From: Opitutaceae bacterium
Lineage (GTDB): Bacteria > Verrucomicrobiota > Verrucomicrobiia > Opitutales > Opitutaceae
Reading direction: 5' to 3'
Length of the DNA: 9,340 bases
Assembly: GCA_016763045.1 (NCBI GenBank)
Contig: JAESUN010000358.1
Span: 1 to 9,340 of the forward strand
Both the position numbers and the translations under genes were made by a program. The first letter of the stretch is position 1; every line of letters starts with the position of its first letter. Under the pieces are notes generated by a model, which saw only the letters and a program-made list of their open reading frames with translations, made no database searches and was not told the origin of the DNA. Positions 1 through 6,614 of the stretch are shown here, piece by piece.

Positions 1-267
1 ATCGTTCTTAAGGCCAGAGAGTTGGGTTTGGCAGGCGCCACTGTATTAAGAGGAATGATGGGCTTTGGGGCGAGTAGCCGATTGCACACGTCCAAAATAT
101 TGCGACTGTCGAATGATCTCCCCCTTGTTATAGAGATTGTGGATAGTGAGGAAAAAATCTCCCTCTTGCTGCCTTTTTTAGATGAAGTGGTGGAAGACGG
201 AATGACAACCCTGGAGGATATCAAAGTTCTCAATTATAAAGGACGTCACCTCACCTCAGATGCATGA
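1..267 (+). CDS. DUF190 family protein, 3' part (5' end outside window)
   Basis: The frame is open from base 1 and ends at TGA 265-267, giving 88 visible residues. The stretch reading KARELGLAGATVLRGMMGFG, followed by SSRLHT, the segment LSNDLPLVIEIVDSEEKI and a C-terminal hydrophobic/acidic pattern, matches the core and C-terminus of DUF190 (PF02641) as I remember it. DUF190 proteins are small, cytoplasmic and PII-like in fold. They often sit beside the CrcB/FEX fluoride channel genes, but no crcB is visible here and it would have to lie to the left. The molecular role of the family is not established. The true start lies upstream of the window; the in-frame TTG at 22 is internal to the conserved motif and is not a start. 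The gene converges with the DUF1573 gene across 91 bp. Confidence 0.85.
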   Translation: MVLKARELGLAGATVLRGMMGFGASSRLHTSKILRLSNDLPLVIEIVDSEEKISLLLPFLDEVVEDGMTTLEDIKVLNYKGRHLTSDA

Positions 268-358
268 TTTATGGGAGGACTAGAAGGATCGCCTAGGGGT
301 CTCTTTGCGAAGAGGAAGGAAGAAAAATCGGCTAACTATTTTCTAAACTAGCTGAGGT

Positions 359-1006
359 TTAACGAATGGCAGCATAGACTTGCAGTCCTTTGGGGTTGTT
401 CTCGGGAAAATTTGTACGAATAAGCAGAGGGGATTGATCTCTCTTAGAGGTGTCCTTAGGGGTGATGATCAGATCAAAAATATTGGGATCATCGGTTGGG
501 GTTAAATCGCTTGAAAAAATTGAACTATCGTTTCGGACAGAAATAGGTCGGATCATTTCTGAATCAAGAACAGTCAGCTTGATTGTTTTGGATGTTGGTT
601 GTTCTCCTTTTTTCCAATAGACGAAAAAGGGGGTAGCTTTGATCAATTGAGGGATATCGACTTCGAGCTGAAGGCGGGTGGTTTTTTCACGGTTTTCGTC
701 TGTCACAACTGTAATGGTTTTAAGTTGCTTTCCACTCCGTGCGCCAAAGCTAAAAAGTGCTTTGATTTGGCCCTCTTCTCCCGGCGCAAAAACCTTCTTA
801 TCTAGTTCTGGAACTGTACAGCCACAACTGGATTTCACTAAAAGAACTGTGACGGTATGATCACTCTCGTTGGTGAAGTGAAACAGTGCTTCTGCTTTAT
901 CATCAGCGGGCTGAGCTTGGATGAAGATGTTCTTTTGTTCGAATGTCAGCCCATGAAGCTGGGCCGCAAAGATGGTTCCGAAAAGGAGAACACGTAAGTA
1001 TAGCAT
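359..1006 (-). CDS. Secreted DUF1573 domain protein
   Basis: A 215-residue protein. Residues 1-19 (MLYLRVLLFGTIFAAQLHG) form a short signal peptide with a hydrophobic core, so export across the inner membrane is expected; I see no lipobox cysteine. The region of about residues 24-115 carries the DUF1573 hallmarks: a beta-rich FHFTNESDHTV stretch, the SSCGCTVPEL motif at 59-68 (Cys61 and Cys63) and a PGEEGQIKALF segment. DUF1573 is an Ig-like fold of unknown specific function, common in Bacteroidota and Verrucomicrobiota. Residues 120-215 look like a second, less conserved beta domain. The gene lies downstream of clpP but is separated from it by an intrinsic terminator, so it is probably transcribed on its own. 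A purine-rich AAAAGAAAAG just before the ATG is the only ribosome-binding candidate. The domain call is solid; the biological role is unknown. Confidence 0.85.
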   Translation of the reverse strand: MLYLRVLLFGTIFAAQLHGLTFEQKNIFIQAQPADDKAEALFHFTNESDHTVTVLLVKSSCGCTVPELDKKVFAPGEEGQIKALFSFGARSGKQLKTITVVTDENREKTTRLQLEVDIPQLIKATPFFVYWKKGEQPTSKTIKLTVLDSEMIRPISVRNDSSIFSSDLTPTDDPNIFDLIITPKDTSKRDQSPLLIRTNFPENNPKGLQVYAAIR

Positions 1007-1030
1007 TCTTTTCTTTTAGGAGCTCTAGCT

Positions 1031-1060
1031 ATTAAGGCAACCAGGGAATGCAGTTATCAA
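1031..1060 (-). promoter_or_regulatory. Candidate promoter of the DUF1573 gene
   Basis: On the minus strand TTGATA (1055-1060) is followed after 18 bases by CTTAAT (1031-1036). These are 5/6 and 4/6 matches to the sigma-70 -35 and -10 boxes. The TTGATA overlaps the T-run of the clpP terminator, so the terminator tail would double as the -35 region. Spacing to the DUF1573 start (1006) suits a short leader. Sequence match only. Confidence 0.3.
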
Positions 1061-1091
1061 AAAGGCCGGATCGTAATAAACGAATCCGGCT
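1059..1091 (-). terminator. Rho-independent terminator after clpP
   Basis: Read on the minus strand, the arms GCCGGAT and ATCCGGC (plus-strand 1084-1090 and 1065-1071) pair perfectly. The stem continues with CGT/ACG past a single bulged T and closes on a five-base loop. The 3' arm is followed by C and then five T (plus-strand A run 1059-1063). The GC-rich stem with a T tail, 28 bp after the clpP stop, is a classic intrinsic terminator for clpP. There is no matching T-run in the plus direction. Confidence 0.85.
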
Positions 1092-1117
1092 CTTAAAATA
1101 CGTAAGAGGAGAAGTTT

Positions 1118-1702
1118 TTATATCTTATCGATGATCTTGTCGGCTAGTCCGTATTCAATAGCTTCTGCTGCATTGAGCGTAAAGTTACGGTCCGTGTCTT
1201 CGATGATTTTTTCTAAAGGCTGCCCGGAAGCACTTGAAAGAATGTGATTCATCTCTTCACGGGTTCGTTCCATTTCCTGAGCCCAAATGTGGATATCTAC
1301 AGCTGGTGCTACCATCTGCCCATTGACGAGTGGCTGGTGAATAAGGACGTGAGCGTGGGGATAAAGATAACGGTTCCCCTTTTCTGCTGCGGAAAGGAGG
1401 ATAGAGCCCATGCTGGCTGCCATTCCTGTTACCACTACAGTTACAGTTGAACTAATGAGCTTGATGGTATCGTAAATGGCCATTCCTGACGTCACAACTC
1501 CACCAGGGGTATCGATATAAAAGGTAATGGGTTGACCGGGATCAATTGCTTCAAGATAGAGCAATTTTTCGACGAGATCTTTTGCGGACTTATCATTGAC
1601 CTCTCCCCAAAGAAAAACTTTCCGTTGGTCGAGGAACTTCTTTTGCATTAAGGAGCCAACCGATGTTGTTTGTCCGTTATTCTGGTTGTCTGTTTCTGGC
1701 AT
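1118..1702 (-). CDS. clpP: ATP-dependent Clp protease proteolytic subunit, divergent type
   Basis: A 194-residue serine peptidase of family S14, the usual length for ClpP, which forms the tetradecameric proteolytic chamber fed by ClpX or ClpA/C ATPases in the cytoplasm. The nucleophile Ser97 sits in GMAASMGS (93-100), the catalytic His122 in LIHQPL (120-125), and the oxyanion-loop region is FYIDTPGGVV (61-70). The third triad position is unusual: the usual DTDRD or DTERD reads DTDRN, putting Asn173 where the catalytic Asp normally is. The codon at 1184-1186 is unambiguous. The N-terminus (about 1-17) is polar and may include a short processed propeptide. The next region (GQMVAPAVDIHIWAQE) also departs from the textbook sequence, so this may be a paralogue working beside a canonical ClpP encoded elsewhere. 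The start is the ATG at 1702; no clear Shine-Dalgarno precedes it. It lies 136 bp downstream of sufT on the same strand and may be transcribed separately. Confidence 0.93.
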   Translation of the reverse strand: MPETDNQNNGQTTSVGSLMQKKFLDQRKVFLWGEVNDKSAKDLVEKLLYLEAIDPGQPITFYIDTPGGVVTSGMAIYDTIKLISSTVTVVVTGMAASMGSILLSAAEKGNRYLYPHAHVLIHQPLVNGQMVAPAVDIHIWAQEMERTREEMNHILSSASGQPLEKIIEDTDRNFTLNAAEAIEYGLADKIIDKI

Positions 1703-1838
1703 AGGTAATCAGATAAAATTGTTTTTTATAAATCCAAGGGAGCAGAAATGTCTCAGAAGACAAGCCTTGAATATCTATTTTGAGAGCGTTTTAACATCCA
1801 ATTAAGCACTGGAGGAGGAGTCTTCTTGAGAGGGGGAC

Positions 1839-2399
1839 TTATATCAGGCCCAGGGTCATTTTACCTGCTTCGCTGATCATCTCTTGTGTCCACGGTGGAT
1901 CCCAAACCAAATTGACTTCTGCACTTTTGAGCCCGGGAACCAGTAAAACCTTGGTTTTTGCATCTTCAGCGATGGCTGGCCCCATACCACATCCAGGTGC
2001 AGTTAAGGTCATCTGAATTTCACTATGAAAACCTTTGTCAGGAATATCTTTTACTTCGAGGGAGTAAACTAATCCAAGGTCCACAATGTTTACCGGAATT
2101 TCAGGATCATAAACATTACGTAGTTGATCCCAAATAGCGGCCTCATCTGGAGGTCCTGCGTGATCCTCTTTTGAGTTGGACTGTTCTAAATTTTCTAAAA
2201 AAGAAGGATCTAAGCCTAATGCTTCAGTCTGGTTGCCTTCGATTCGAGCAAGTCCAGAATCAGTCATGACGGTGAAGCTACCTCCGAGCGTTTGTGTTAT
2301 ATAAACACGACTTCCTTCTTTAAGAACAACAGGGTCGCCACTGGGTATTTGAACTGCAGGGCAATCTTGAGTCAGTATACATTCTTTGGAATCAGACAT
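1839..2399 (-). CDS. sufT: Putative Fe-S cluster assembly protein SufT
   Basis: A 186-residue protein with two parts. The N-terminal part (about 5-65, with LTQDCPAVQIPSGDPVVLKEGS and the glycine-rich QTLGGSFTV) is the extension characteristic of the SufT family. The C-terminal part (about 86-186) is a MIP18/DUF59 domain with the motif DPEIPVNIVDLGLVY (98-112) and the conserved cysteine in LTAPGCGMGPAIAEDA (Cys137). SufT is an auxiliary factor in Fe-S cluster maturation; in other bacteria it is needed mainly under high Fe-S demand. The domain between these parts (about 66-85) is polar and looks like a linker. It is the last gene of the suf cluster, 13 bp after sufD, with AAGG eight bases before the ATG as a modest ribosome site. 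Co-transcription with sufCBD is very likely from spacing and function. Confidence 0.9.
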   Translation of the reverse strand: MSDSKECILTQDCPAVQIPSGDPVVLKEGSRVYITQTLGGSFTVMTDSGLARIEGNQTEALGLDPSFLENLEQSNSKEDHAGPPDEAAIWDQLRNVYDPEIPVNIVDLGLVYSLEVKDIPDKGFHSEIQMTLTAPGCGMGPAIAEDAKTKVLLVPGLKSAEVNLVWDPPWTQEMISEAGKMTLGLI

Positions 2400-2412
2400 T
2401 GCTTAAGCCTTA

Positions 2413-3747
2413 TTATTTACTCTGTAATTTAGTTTGAATGAGCTCACGCATATAATCAGCGAGTTCGTTATCACTTAATTTTAAAATGATTTCTTCGAAA
2501 AATCCAAAAACAAGAAGCTCTCTGGCCTTGTGCGGTTTGATTCCTCTGGCCAGCATGTAGAATAATTGGTCTTTATCCATGTTGCCCGTAGTTGCTCCAT
2601 GGCTACACTTAACATCGTCAGCCTTGATCTCGAGGCCTGGTAGCGCATTTGCCTCTGCCTCTTCGCTTAGCAGGAGGTTTCGGTTGGTCTGATAGGCGTC
2701 TGTTTTTTGTGCTTCTTTAGCGACCTTAATGAGCCCTGAAAAAATCGTTTTTGATTTTTTCAGCAGCGCATTTTTATAGAGAAGATTGGAGGTGGTGTGT
2801 GGGGATTGATGTAACTGAAGGGTTCGTTGATCAATTTCTTGATCATTATCTGCTACGGATAGAGATAGCATTTCAATGTGTGAGCCTTCGCCCTTTAGAA
2901 CGCTTTGGTTTTCGGAGCGTAAGTGCTGACACCCTAGATTTACACTTAAAGAATTAACCGTTGCATCCTTCTCCGTGATGATGGAGTTGATATGAATTCC
3001 TAACGTTTTTGTCCCCCAGTTTTGAAGTGATCTATAGGTAACAGTGGCGTTTGCCGCGGCAAAAATATGATTAAAGGCACAGATGAAATTTTTCTGTGAT
3101 TCGCTCTTTGCATTAAAGGTATCGATGAGGGTTACGTTCGAGGATTCTTCTGCGATAACGAGAGTATGTGGGAAGAGTGCCGTTTTTTCTGAGAGGGCCC
3201 AATGATTTGCGATGAAGGGACGTTCGATCGTAATCCCTTTGGGAACATAGAGGAGATATCCATCTGAGACGAAGGAGGAGTGAAGAGCCGCAAATTTTTC
3301 CGAACCAAGATGTGGGTCTTGGCTCATGAAATATTTTTTGAGTATTTCACTATGATTCTGGAGAGCTTCTGACAACGGTTCCCAAATAACACCTTTCGCT
3401 TTCAGGTCATCATTGATGGGTTCCATCGAGACAGGATGGTTGTCCGCAAAGATGATTTGTCCTGAGGGTTGTGAGATAATGTCAGATTTCTCAATAAGCT
3501 CTTGTAGATCAGTTGGCTTTTCTGATCGAGTGAAGTCATATTCGTCAAGCGAGAGAGAACTGATGTTAGCAAAGCGCCAATTTTCATTTTTGCGGGTAGG
3601 CATAGGCAATGATTGAAAAGCTTCGAATGCTTTTGCTTTCATGTCTTGCCACCAGCTGGGTGTATCTCGGAACGTTTCGATTTGTTGCGCGAAGTTTTCG
3701 GCAATCTCGTTCTGTTCAGTTTGGGTTGTTTCAGTAAGTGTGTTCAA
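2413..3747 (-). CDS. sufD: Fe-S cluster assembly protein SufD
   Basis: A 444-residue SufD, partner of SufB in the cytoplasmic SufBC2D scaffold. The family N-terminal helical region includes LPMPTRKNENWRF (47-59), the equivalent of the usual LPTRKDEEWRY. The beta-helix core runs from about 160 to 380. The C-terminal signature KCSHGATTGNMDKDQLFYML (380-399) contains His383, equivalent to E. coli SufD His360 at the SufB-SufD interface. The start is a problem: the frame opens after a TAG at 3775-3777 and holds no ATG before Met36. The TTG at 3745-3747 is the only reasonable start that retains a normal-length N-terminus, and no Shine-Dalgarno is visible before it. A perfect 8-bp inverted repeat lies in the 67-bp gap after sufB. 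Identity is secure; the exact start is not. Confidence 0.93.
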   Translation of the reverse strand: MNTLTETTQTEQNEIAENFAQQIETFRDTPSWWQDMKAKAFEAFQSLPMPTRKNENWRFANISSLSLDEYDFTRSEKPTDLQELIEKSDIISQPSGQIIFADNHPVSMEPINDDLKAKGVIWEPLSEALQNHSEILKKYFMSQDPHLGSEKFAALHSSFVSDGYLLYVPKGITIERPFIANHWALSEKTALFPHTLVIAEESSNVTLIDTFNAKSESQKNFICAFNHIFAAANATVTYRSLQNWGTKTLGIHINSIITEKDATVNSLSVNLGCQHLRSENQSVLKGEGSHIEMLSLSVADNDQEIDQRTLQLHQSPHTTSNLLYKNALLKKSKTIFSGLIKVAKEAQKTDAYQTNRNLLLSEEAEANALPGLEIKADDVKCSHGATTGNMDKDQLFYMLARGIKPHKARELLVFGFFEEIILKLSDNELADYMRELIQTKLQSK

Positions 3748-3774
3748 TGGAAAAAGGGAATGAGTTTCGGGTTT

Positions 3775-3809
3775 CTATCTCCGAAAGAGTTTTAAAAGAG
3801 GGGAGATAG
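3775..3809 (-). repeat. Inverted repeat in the sufB-sufD gap
   Basis: CTATCTCC (3775-3782) and GGAGATAG (3802-3809) are perfect inverse complements separated by 19 bases that include TTTTAAAA. In the mRNA this makes an 8-bp stem just after the sufB stop (3815) and about 27 bases before the TTG start of sufD. There is no T-run after it, so it is not a normal terminator. It could stabilise or pace the transcript between the two genes. Confidence 0.6.
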
Positions 3810-3814
3810 ATTTA

Positions 3815-5224
3815 TTAACCGACGGAACCTTCCATTTCCATATCGATAAGCCGTTTAAGTTCTACGCTGTATTCCATGGGGAATTGTCTTGTGAGGTCAT
3901 TCACAAATCCATTCACACTCAGGCTCATCGCTTCTCCTTCTGTTAGGCCGCGTTGTTGCATGTAGAATATTTGTTCGGCACTTACTTTTGATACCGAAGC
4001 TTCGTGTTGGACGGAGTTCTTATTTCCTCGCACAGTGATCGATGGATAGGTGTCTGTGCGAGAACTGCTGTTAATCAGCAGAGCATCACATTCTGTATTG
4101 TTTTTGCAGCCTTTCAGGTGCTTGGGCATATGAACCATTCCACGGTAAGTGGAACGGCCAGAACCGACTGAGATAGACTTGGCGATGATGTTACTGGTTG
4201 TTTCATCTGCTGCATGGATCATCTTGGCGCCCGTATCCTGATGCTGTCCATCATTCGCGAGGGCGATAGAGAGGACTTCTCCTCTCGCTTTACGTCCTTT
4301 GAGAATAACACCTGGATATTTCATTGTGAGGCGTGATCCAATGTTACAGTCAATCCACTTGACCGTTGCTTCTTCGTGGGCGATAGCTCGTTTTGTGACG
4401 AGGTTGAAGACGTTCGCAGACCAGTTTTGAACGGTAATATATTCGATCTTGGCACCTTTGAGCGCGACGAGTTCAACAACTGCACTGTGCAGGGTTGCCG
4501 TATCAAATTTTGGAGCGGTGCAGCCTTCCATGTAGGTGACTTCGGAGCCTTCGTCCGCAATAATCAGGGTTCTCTCGAATTGCCCGAAGTTTTCTGCGTT
4601 GATCCTGAAGTAGGCTTGTAGGGGATGACTGACTTTTACGCCCGGAGGTATGTAGATAAAGGAACCTCCAGAAAAGGCAGCACTATTTAAAGCAGAGAAC
4701 TTATTATCTCCTGTTGGGATGACTTTACCGAACCATTTCCGAAAGATTTCCGGATGTTTCATAAGAGCTTCTGTACTTCCCATGAAAATAACTCCCTGTT
4801 TTCCAACGGCTTCCTTTATGTTGGAATAGGCGGCTTCACTGTCGAACTGAGCTTCAACACCTGCGAGGAATTTACGCTCGTTTTCCGGAATGCCGAGTCG
4901 ATCAAAGGTTTCCTTAATATCGTCAGGAACGTCATCCCAAGAGCGTTTTGGCGTTTGGCCAGAGGCTAGATAGTAACGGATCTTATCGAAATTAATGGTC
5001 TCCAGATCCTTGGATGCCCAGTGGGTCGGTAGAGGCTTGTTATAAAAAGTCCTAAGGGCGTTCTTTCGAAAATCTCGAATCCATTGCTCCTCATTCTTGA
5101 CGTCCGAAATATAGTCAAGGACTCCTTCATTTATCCCCACGCCTGCGTCGAAGGCATGTTTCTCCGGCATCTGGAAATTTCCTTTATCCTGATCGATGTT
5201 AATGGCTTGTGGTTCTGTGATCAT
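3815..5224 (-). CDS. sufB: Fe-S cluster assembly scaffold SufB
   Basis: A 469-residue SufB, the scaffold subunit on which Fe-S clusters are assembled in the SufBC2D complex. Typical features are an N-terminal [12 protein letters not shown] segment, [21 protein letters not shown] (176-196), the conserved cysteine in [11 protein letters not shown] (Cys235, equivalent to E. coli Cys254), [11 protein letters not shown] (374-384), [21 protein letters not shown] (407-427) and the C-terminal MEGSVG. The position of E. coli Cys405 is Val398 here, which as I recall is also the case in Bacillus-type SufB, so I read it as lineage variation. ATG 5224 is preceded by AAAGGAAA about a dozen bases upstream. 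It sits 41 bp after sufC in the same operon. The sufC-sufB-sufD order differs from the E. coli sufB-sufC-sufD order. Confidence 0.96.
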   Translation of the reverse strand: MITEPQAINIDQDKGNFQMPEKHAFDAGVGINEGVLDYISDVKNEEQWIRDFRKNALRTFYNKPLPTHWASKDLETINFDKIRYYLASGQTPKRSWDDVPDDIKETFDRLGIPENERKFLAGVEAQFDSEAAYSNIKEAVGKQGVIFMGSTEALMKHPEIFRKWFGKVIPTGDNKFSALNSAAFSGGSFIYIPPGVKVSHPLQAYFRINAENFGQFERTLIIADEGSEVTYMEGCTAPKFDTATLHSAVVELVALKGAKIEYITVQNWSANVFNLVTKRAIAHEEATVKWIDCNIGSRLTMKYPGVILKGRKARGEVLSIALANDGQHQDTGAKMIHAADETTSNIIAKSISVGSGRSTYRGMVHMPKHLKGCKNNTECDALLINSSSRTDTYPSITVRGNKNSVQHEASVSKVSAEQIFYMQQRGLTEGEAMSLSVNGFVNDLTRQFPMEYSVELKRLIDMEMEGSVG

Positions 5225-5265
5225 CTTATCTGGTTTCCTTTTCTACAGTCTTTGATTGTTGTGGC

Positions 5266-6027
5266 TCAGCAGGCATTGGCGGTCGCCAACTCTTTTACCC
5301 AATCGTAGCCTTTGGCTTCGAGCTCGAGAGCGAGCTCTTTGCCGCCACTTTTGACGATACGGCCATCCCACATGACGTGGACTTTATCAGGGATGATGTA
5401 ATCAAGCAGTCTTTGGTAATGGGTGATCAAAAGAATACCCAGGTTTTCACCCTTCAGTGTGTTGACACCGTGTGCGACGACCTTGAGCGCATCGATATCC
5501 AGACCTGAGTCGGTCTCATCGAGAATGGCATAGGAAGGATTGAGCATCGCGAGTTGAAGGATTTCGCATCTTTTTTTCTCTCCTCCTGAGAATCCTTCAT
5601 TCACAGAGCGGGATGTGAATGTCCGATCGATTTTCAGTAGGTCCATCTGCTGGTAAAGGTTTTTGTAGTATTCTGTCGCAACAAAATCGTCGTCTTCACC
5701 TAGACGAGCTTGAACGGCAGCTCGAATGAAATTGGCAATACTTACACCAGGAATTTCATTGGGATACTGGAAGGCTAAGAAAAGACCGAGACGGGAAATC
5801 TCATCAGGTTCCAAATCGAGTATGGATTGCCCATCTAAAAGAGCTTCTCCTGAATTAACAGTGTAGTCTGGATGACCCGCAAGGGCTTTAGCGAGAGTAC
5901 TCTTCCCTGTACCATTGGGTCCCATGAGGGCATGGACTTCCCCTTTGGGAACAGCCAAGGAGAAATCATTGAGAATTGATTTCTCGCCTATGGAGACGTT
6001 TAAGTTTTTTATTTCGAGTTGGCTCAT
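5266..6027 (-). CDS. sufC: Fe-S cluster assembly ATPase SufC
   Basis: A 253-residue ABC-type ATPase without membrane segments, the energy-supplying subunit of the SufBC2D scaffold. Visible motifs in order are Walker [10 protein letters not shown] (36-44), Q-loop FQYP (Gln87), signature FSGGEKKR (146-153), Walker [13 protein letters not shown] (166-177) with catalytic Glu171, and the switch His203 in ITHYQRLL. The FSGGEKKR form and the SGLD D-loop are typical of SufC and separate it from transporter ATPases. Length is normal. The start ATG at 6027 places the first beta strand correctly ([15 protein letters not shown]), but no Shine-Dalgarno is visible; the leader is A/T-rich. It is the second gene of the cluster, 31 bp after the PerR-like regulator, so both are very probably on one transcript. 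Confidence 0.96.
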   Translation of the reverse strand: MSQLEIKNLNVSIGEKSILNDFSLAVPKGEVHALMGPNGTGKSTLAKALAGHPDYTVNSGEALLDGQSILDLEPDEISRLGLFLAFQYPNEIPGVSIANFIRAAVQARLGEDDDFVATEYYKNLYQQMDLLKIDRTFTSRSVNEGFSGGEKKRCEILQLAMLNPSYAILDETDSGLDIDALKVVAHGVNTLKGENLGILLITHYQRLLDYIIPDKVHVMWDGRIVKSGGKELALELEAKGYDWVKELATANAC

Positions 6028-6058
6028 TATTAAAAAGTATTGGGTGCTTGTCTTTGAT

Positions 6059-6490
6059 TTAAGTCACGGGATTACAGCTGCCTCGAAAGTTGATCTCGAT
6101 GTTGCGAGCATCGTAGCCTTCGGGCAGTATTTTCATCAGTTGATGGATGATGCTCTTGTCCATACTTACATCATAGATCCGGCCGGAGGAATCGTCGTGA
6201 AAGTGTGCGTGTTCGTTTAGATTGGGGCAGTAGCGGGTTGATTCTCGATCAAAGTTCACTTGTCTCACCAGATGGCATTGCACGAGGGTTTCTAGACAGT
6301 TGTAGACTGTTGCCAGTGAAATTCCTGCCATTTTGGAACGAACACGGGCATGAACTTCATCTGCAGTGGGATGATCTCTCTTTTCCAGTATAGCATCGTA
6401 GACCACCTCGCGCTGTCGAGTTGAGCGCATTCCTTCTTCTGTTAGCTTCTGATTGAGGGTCTCGTGGGCCTGGGCGATTGAGGTATTCAT
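6059..6490 (-). CDS. Fur/PerR-family transcriptional regulator, likely suf repressor
   Basis: A 143-residue Fur-superfamily regulator. The winged-helix DNA-binding domain is residues 20-85, with [12 protein letters not shown] (24-35), [11 protein letters not shown] (40-50) and recognition helix [12 protein letters not shown] (58-69). Asn64 follows the Tyr where B. subtilis PerR has Asn61 and Fur usually has Arg, suggesting PerR-box binding. The metal/dimer domain is unusual. By ungapped comparison with PerR the regulatory site is His40, Cys88 (Asp85 in PerR), His94, His96 and Asp107. The two structural zinc cysteines of the first CxxC are Asp99 and Ser102, and only one of the C-terminal pair (Cys139) remains. 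Structural-zinc loss is known in Irr and some PerR proteins such as that of Leptospira. It heads the suf cluster and has a double PerR-like operator ending 12 bp before its ATG, so autorepression with control of sufCBDT is the natural inference. Whether it senses peroxide, iron or thiol oxidation cannot be told. No clear ribosome site precedes the ATG. Confidence 0.9.
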   Translation of the reverse strand: MNTSIAQAHETLNQKLTEEGMRSTRQREVVYDAILEKRDHPTADEVHARVRSKMAGISLATVYNCLETLVQCHLVRQVNFDRESTRYCPNLNEHAHFHDDSSGRIYDVSMDKSIIHQLMKILPEGYDARNIEINFRGSCNPVT

Positions 6491-6501
6491 ATCACCATTA
6501 A

Positions 6502-6553
6502 CTAATTGGAATAATTCTAAATATCAACTAGAAATTAGAATAATTCCAATTAG
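6502..6553. promoter_or_regulatory. Double PerR-like 7-1-7 operator before the regulator gene
   Basis: Two 15-bp boxes, TTGGAATAATTCTAA (6506-6520) and TTAGAATAATTCCAA (6535-6549), each have the 7-1-7 inverted symmetry of Fur-family sites. The boxes themselves are inverse complements of each other; with four flanking bases they form 19-bp arms (6502-6520 and 6535-6553) with one central mismatch. Each box matches the PerR consensus TTATAATnATTATAA at 11 of 14 positions, against 9 of 14 for the Fur consensus, and has the PerR-type T/A at the second and penultimate positions. Centres are 29 bp apart. The site lies between trxB and the regulator. Confidence 0.75.
6520..6549 (-). promoter_or_regulatory. 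Candidate promoter overlapping the operator
   Basis: On the minus strand TTGGAA (6544-6549) and GATATT (6520-6525), each a 4/6 sigma-70 match, are 18 bases apart. The -35 falls inside the distal box and the expected transcription start inside the proximal box, an arrangement well suited to repression. A competing -10, TATACT at 6574-6579, would put both boxes downstream of the start as a roadblock. Neither is strong. Confidence 0.3.
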
Positions 6554-6614
6554 AGGCACTAAATTCTTTTATAAGTATATCGTAACCTATTGTAGGTTAA
6601 ATTCTTATAAAAAA

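Noticed and set aside
301..314. Hairpin CTCTT-TGCG-AAGAG between the convergent DUF190 and DUF1573 genes as a terminator
   Set aside because: Only a 5-bp stem and no T tail in either direction.
1703..1838. Terminator or small RNA in the 136-bp gap between sufT and clpP
   Set aside because: The best fold is a 5-bp stem (TGTCT/AGACA) with no T tail. There is nothing else to support an RNA gene, and it stays unclear whether clpP is separately transcribed.
4029..4031. SufB Val398 at the position of E. coli Cys405 as a loss of function
   Set aside because: As I recall, Bacillus-type SufB also lacks this cysteine, and the rest of SufB, including Cys235, is well conserved. Treated as lineage variation.
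5915..6220. 101-codon plus-strand open frame
   Set aside because: It runs antisense across the sufC start and the regulator's 3' half, both secure genes. The composition reads as a shadow and there is no family resemblance.
6583..6599. Seven-bp perfect hairpin TAACCTA-TTG-TAGGTTA after trxB as a terminator
   Set aside because: A/T-rich, short, and no T-run follows on the minus strand. It may be incidental or part of the promoter region, so trxB readthrough into the regulator cannot be excluded.
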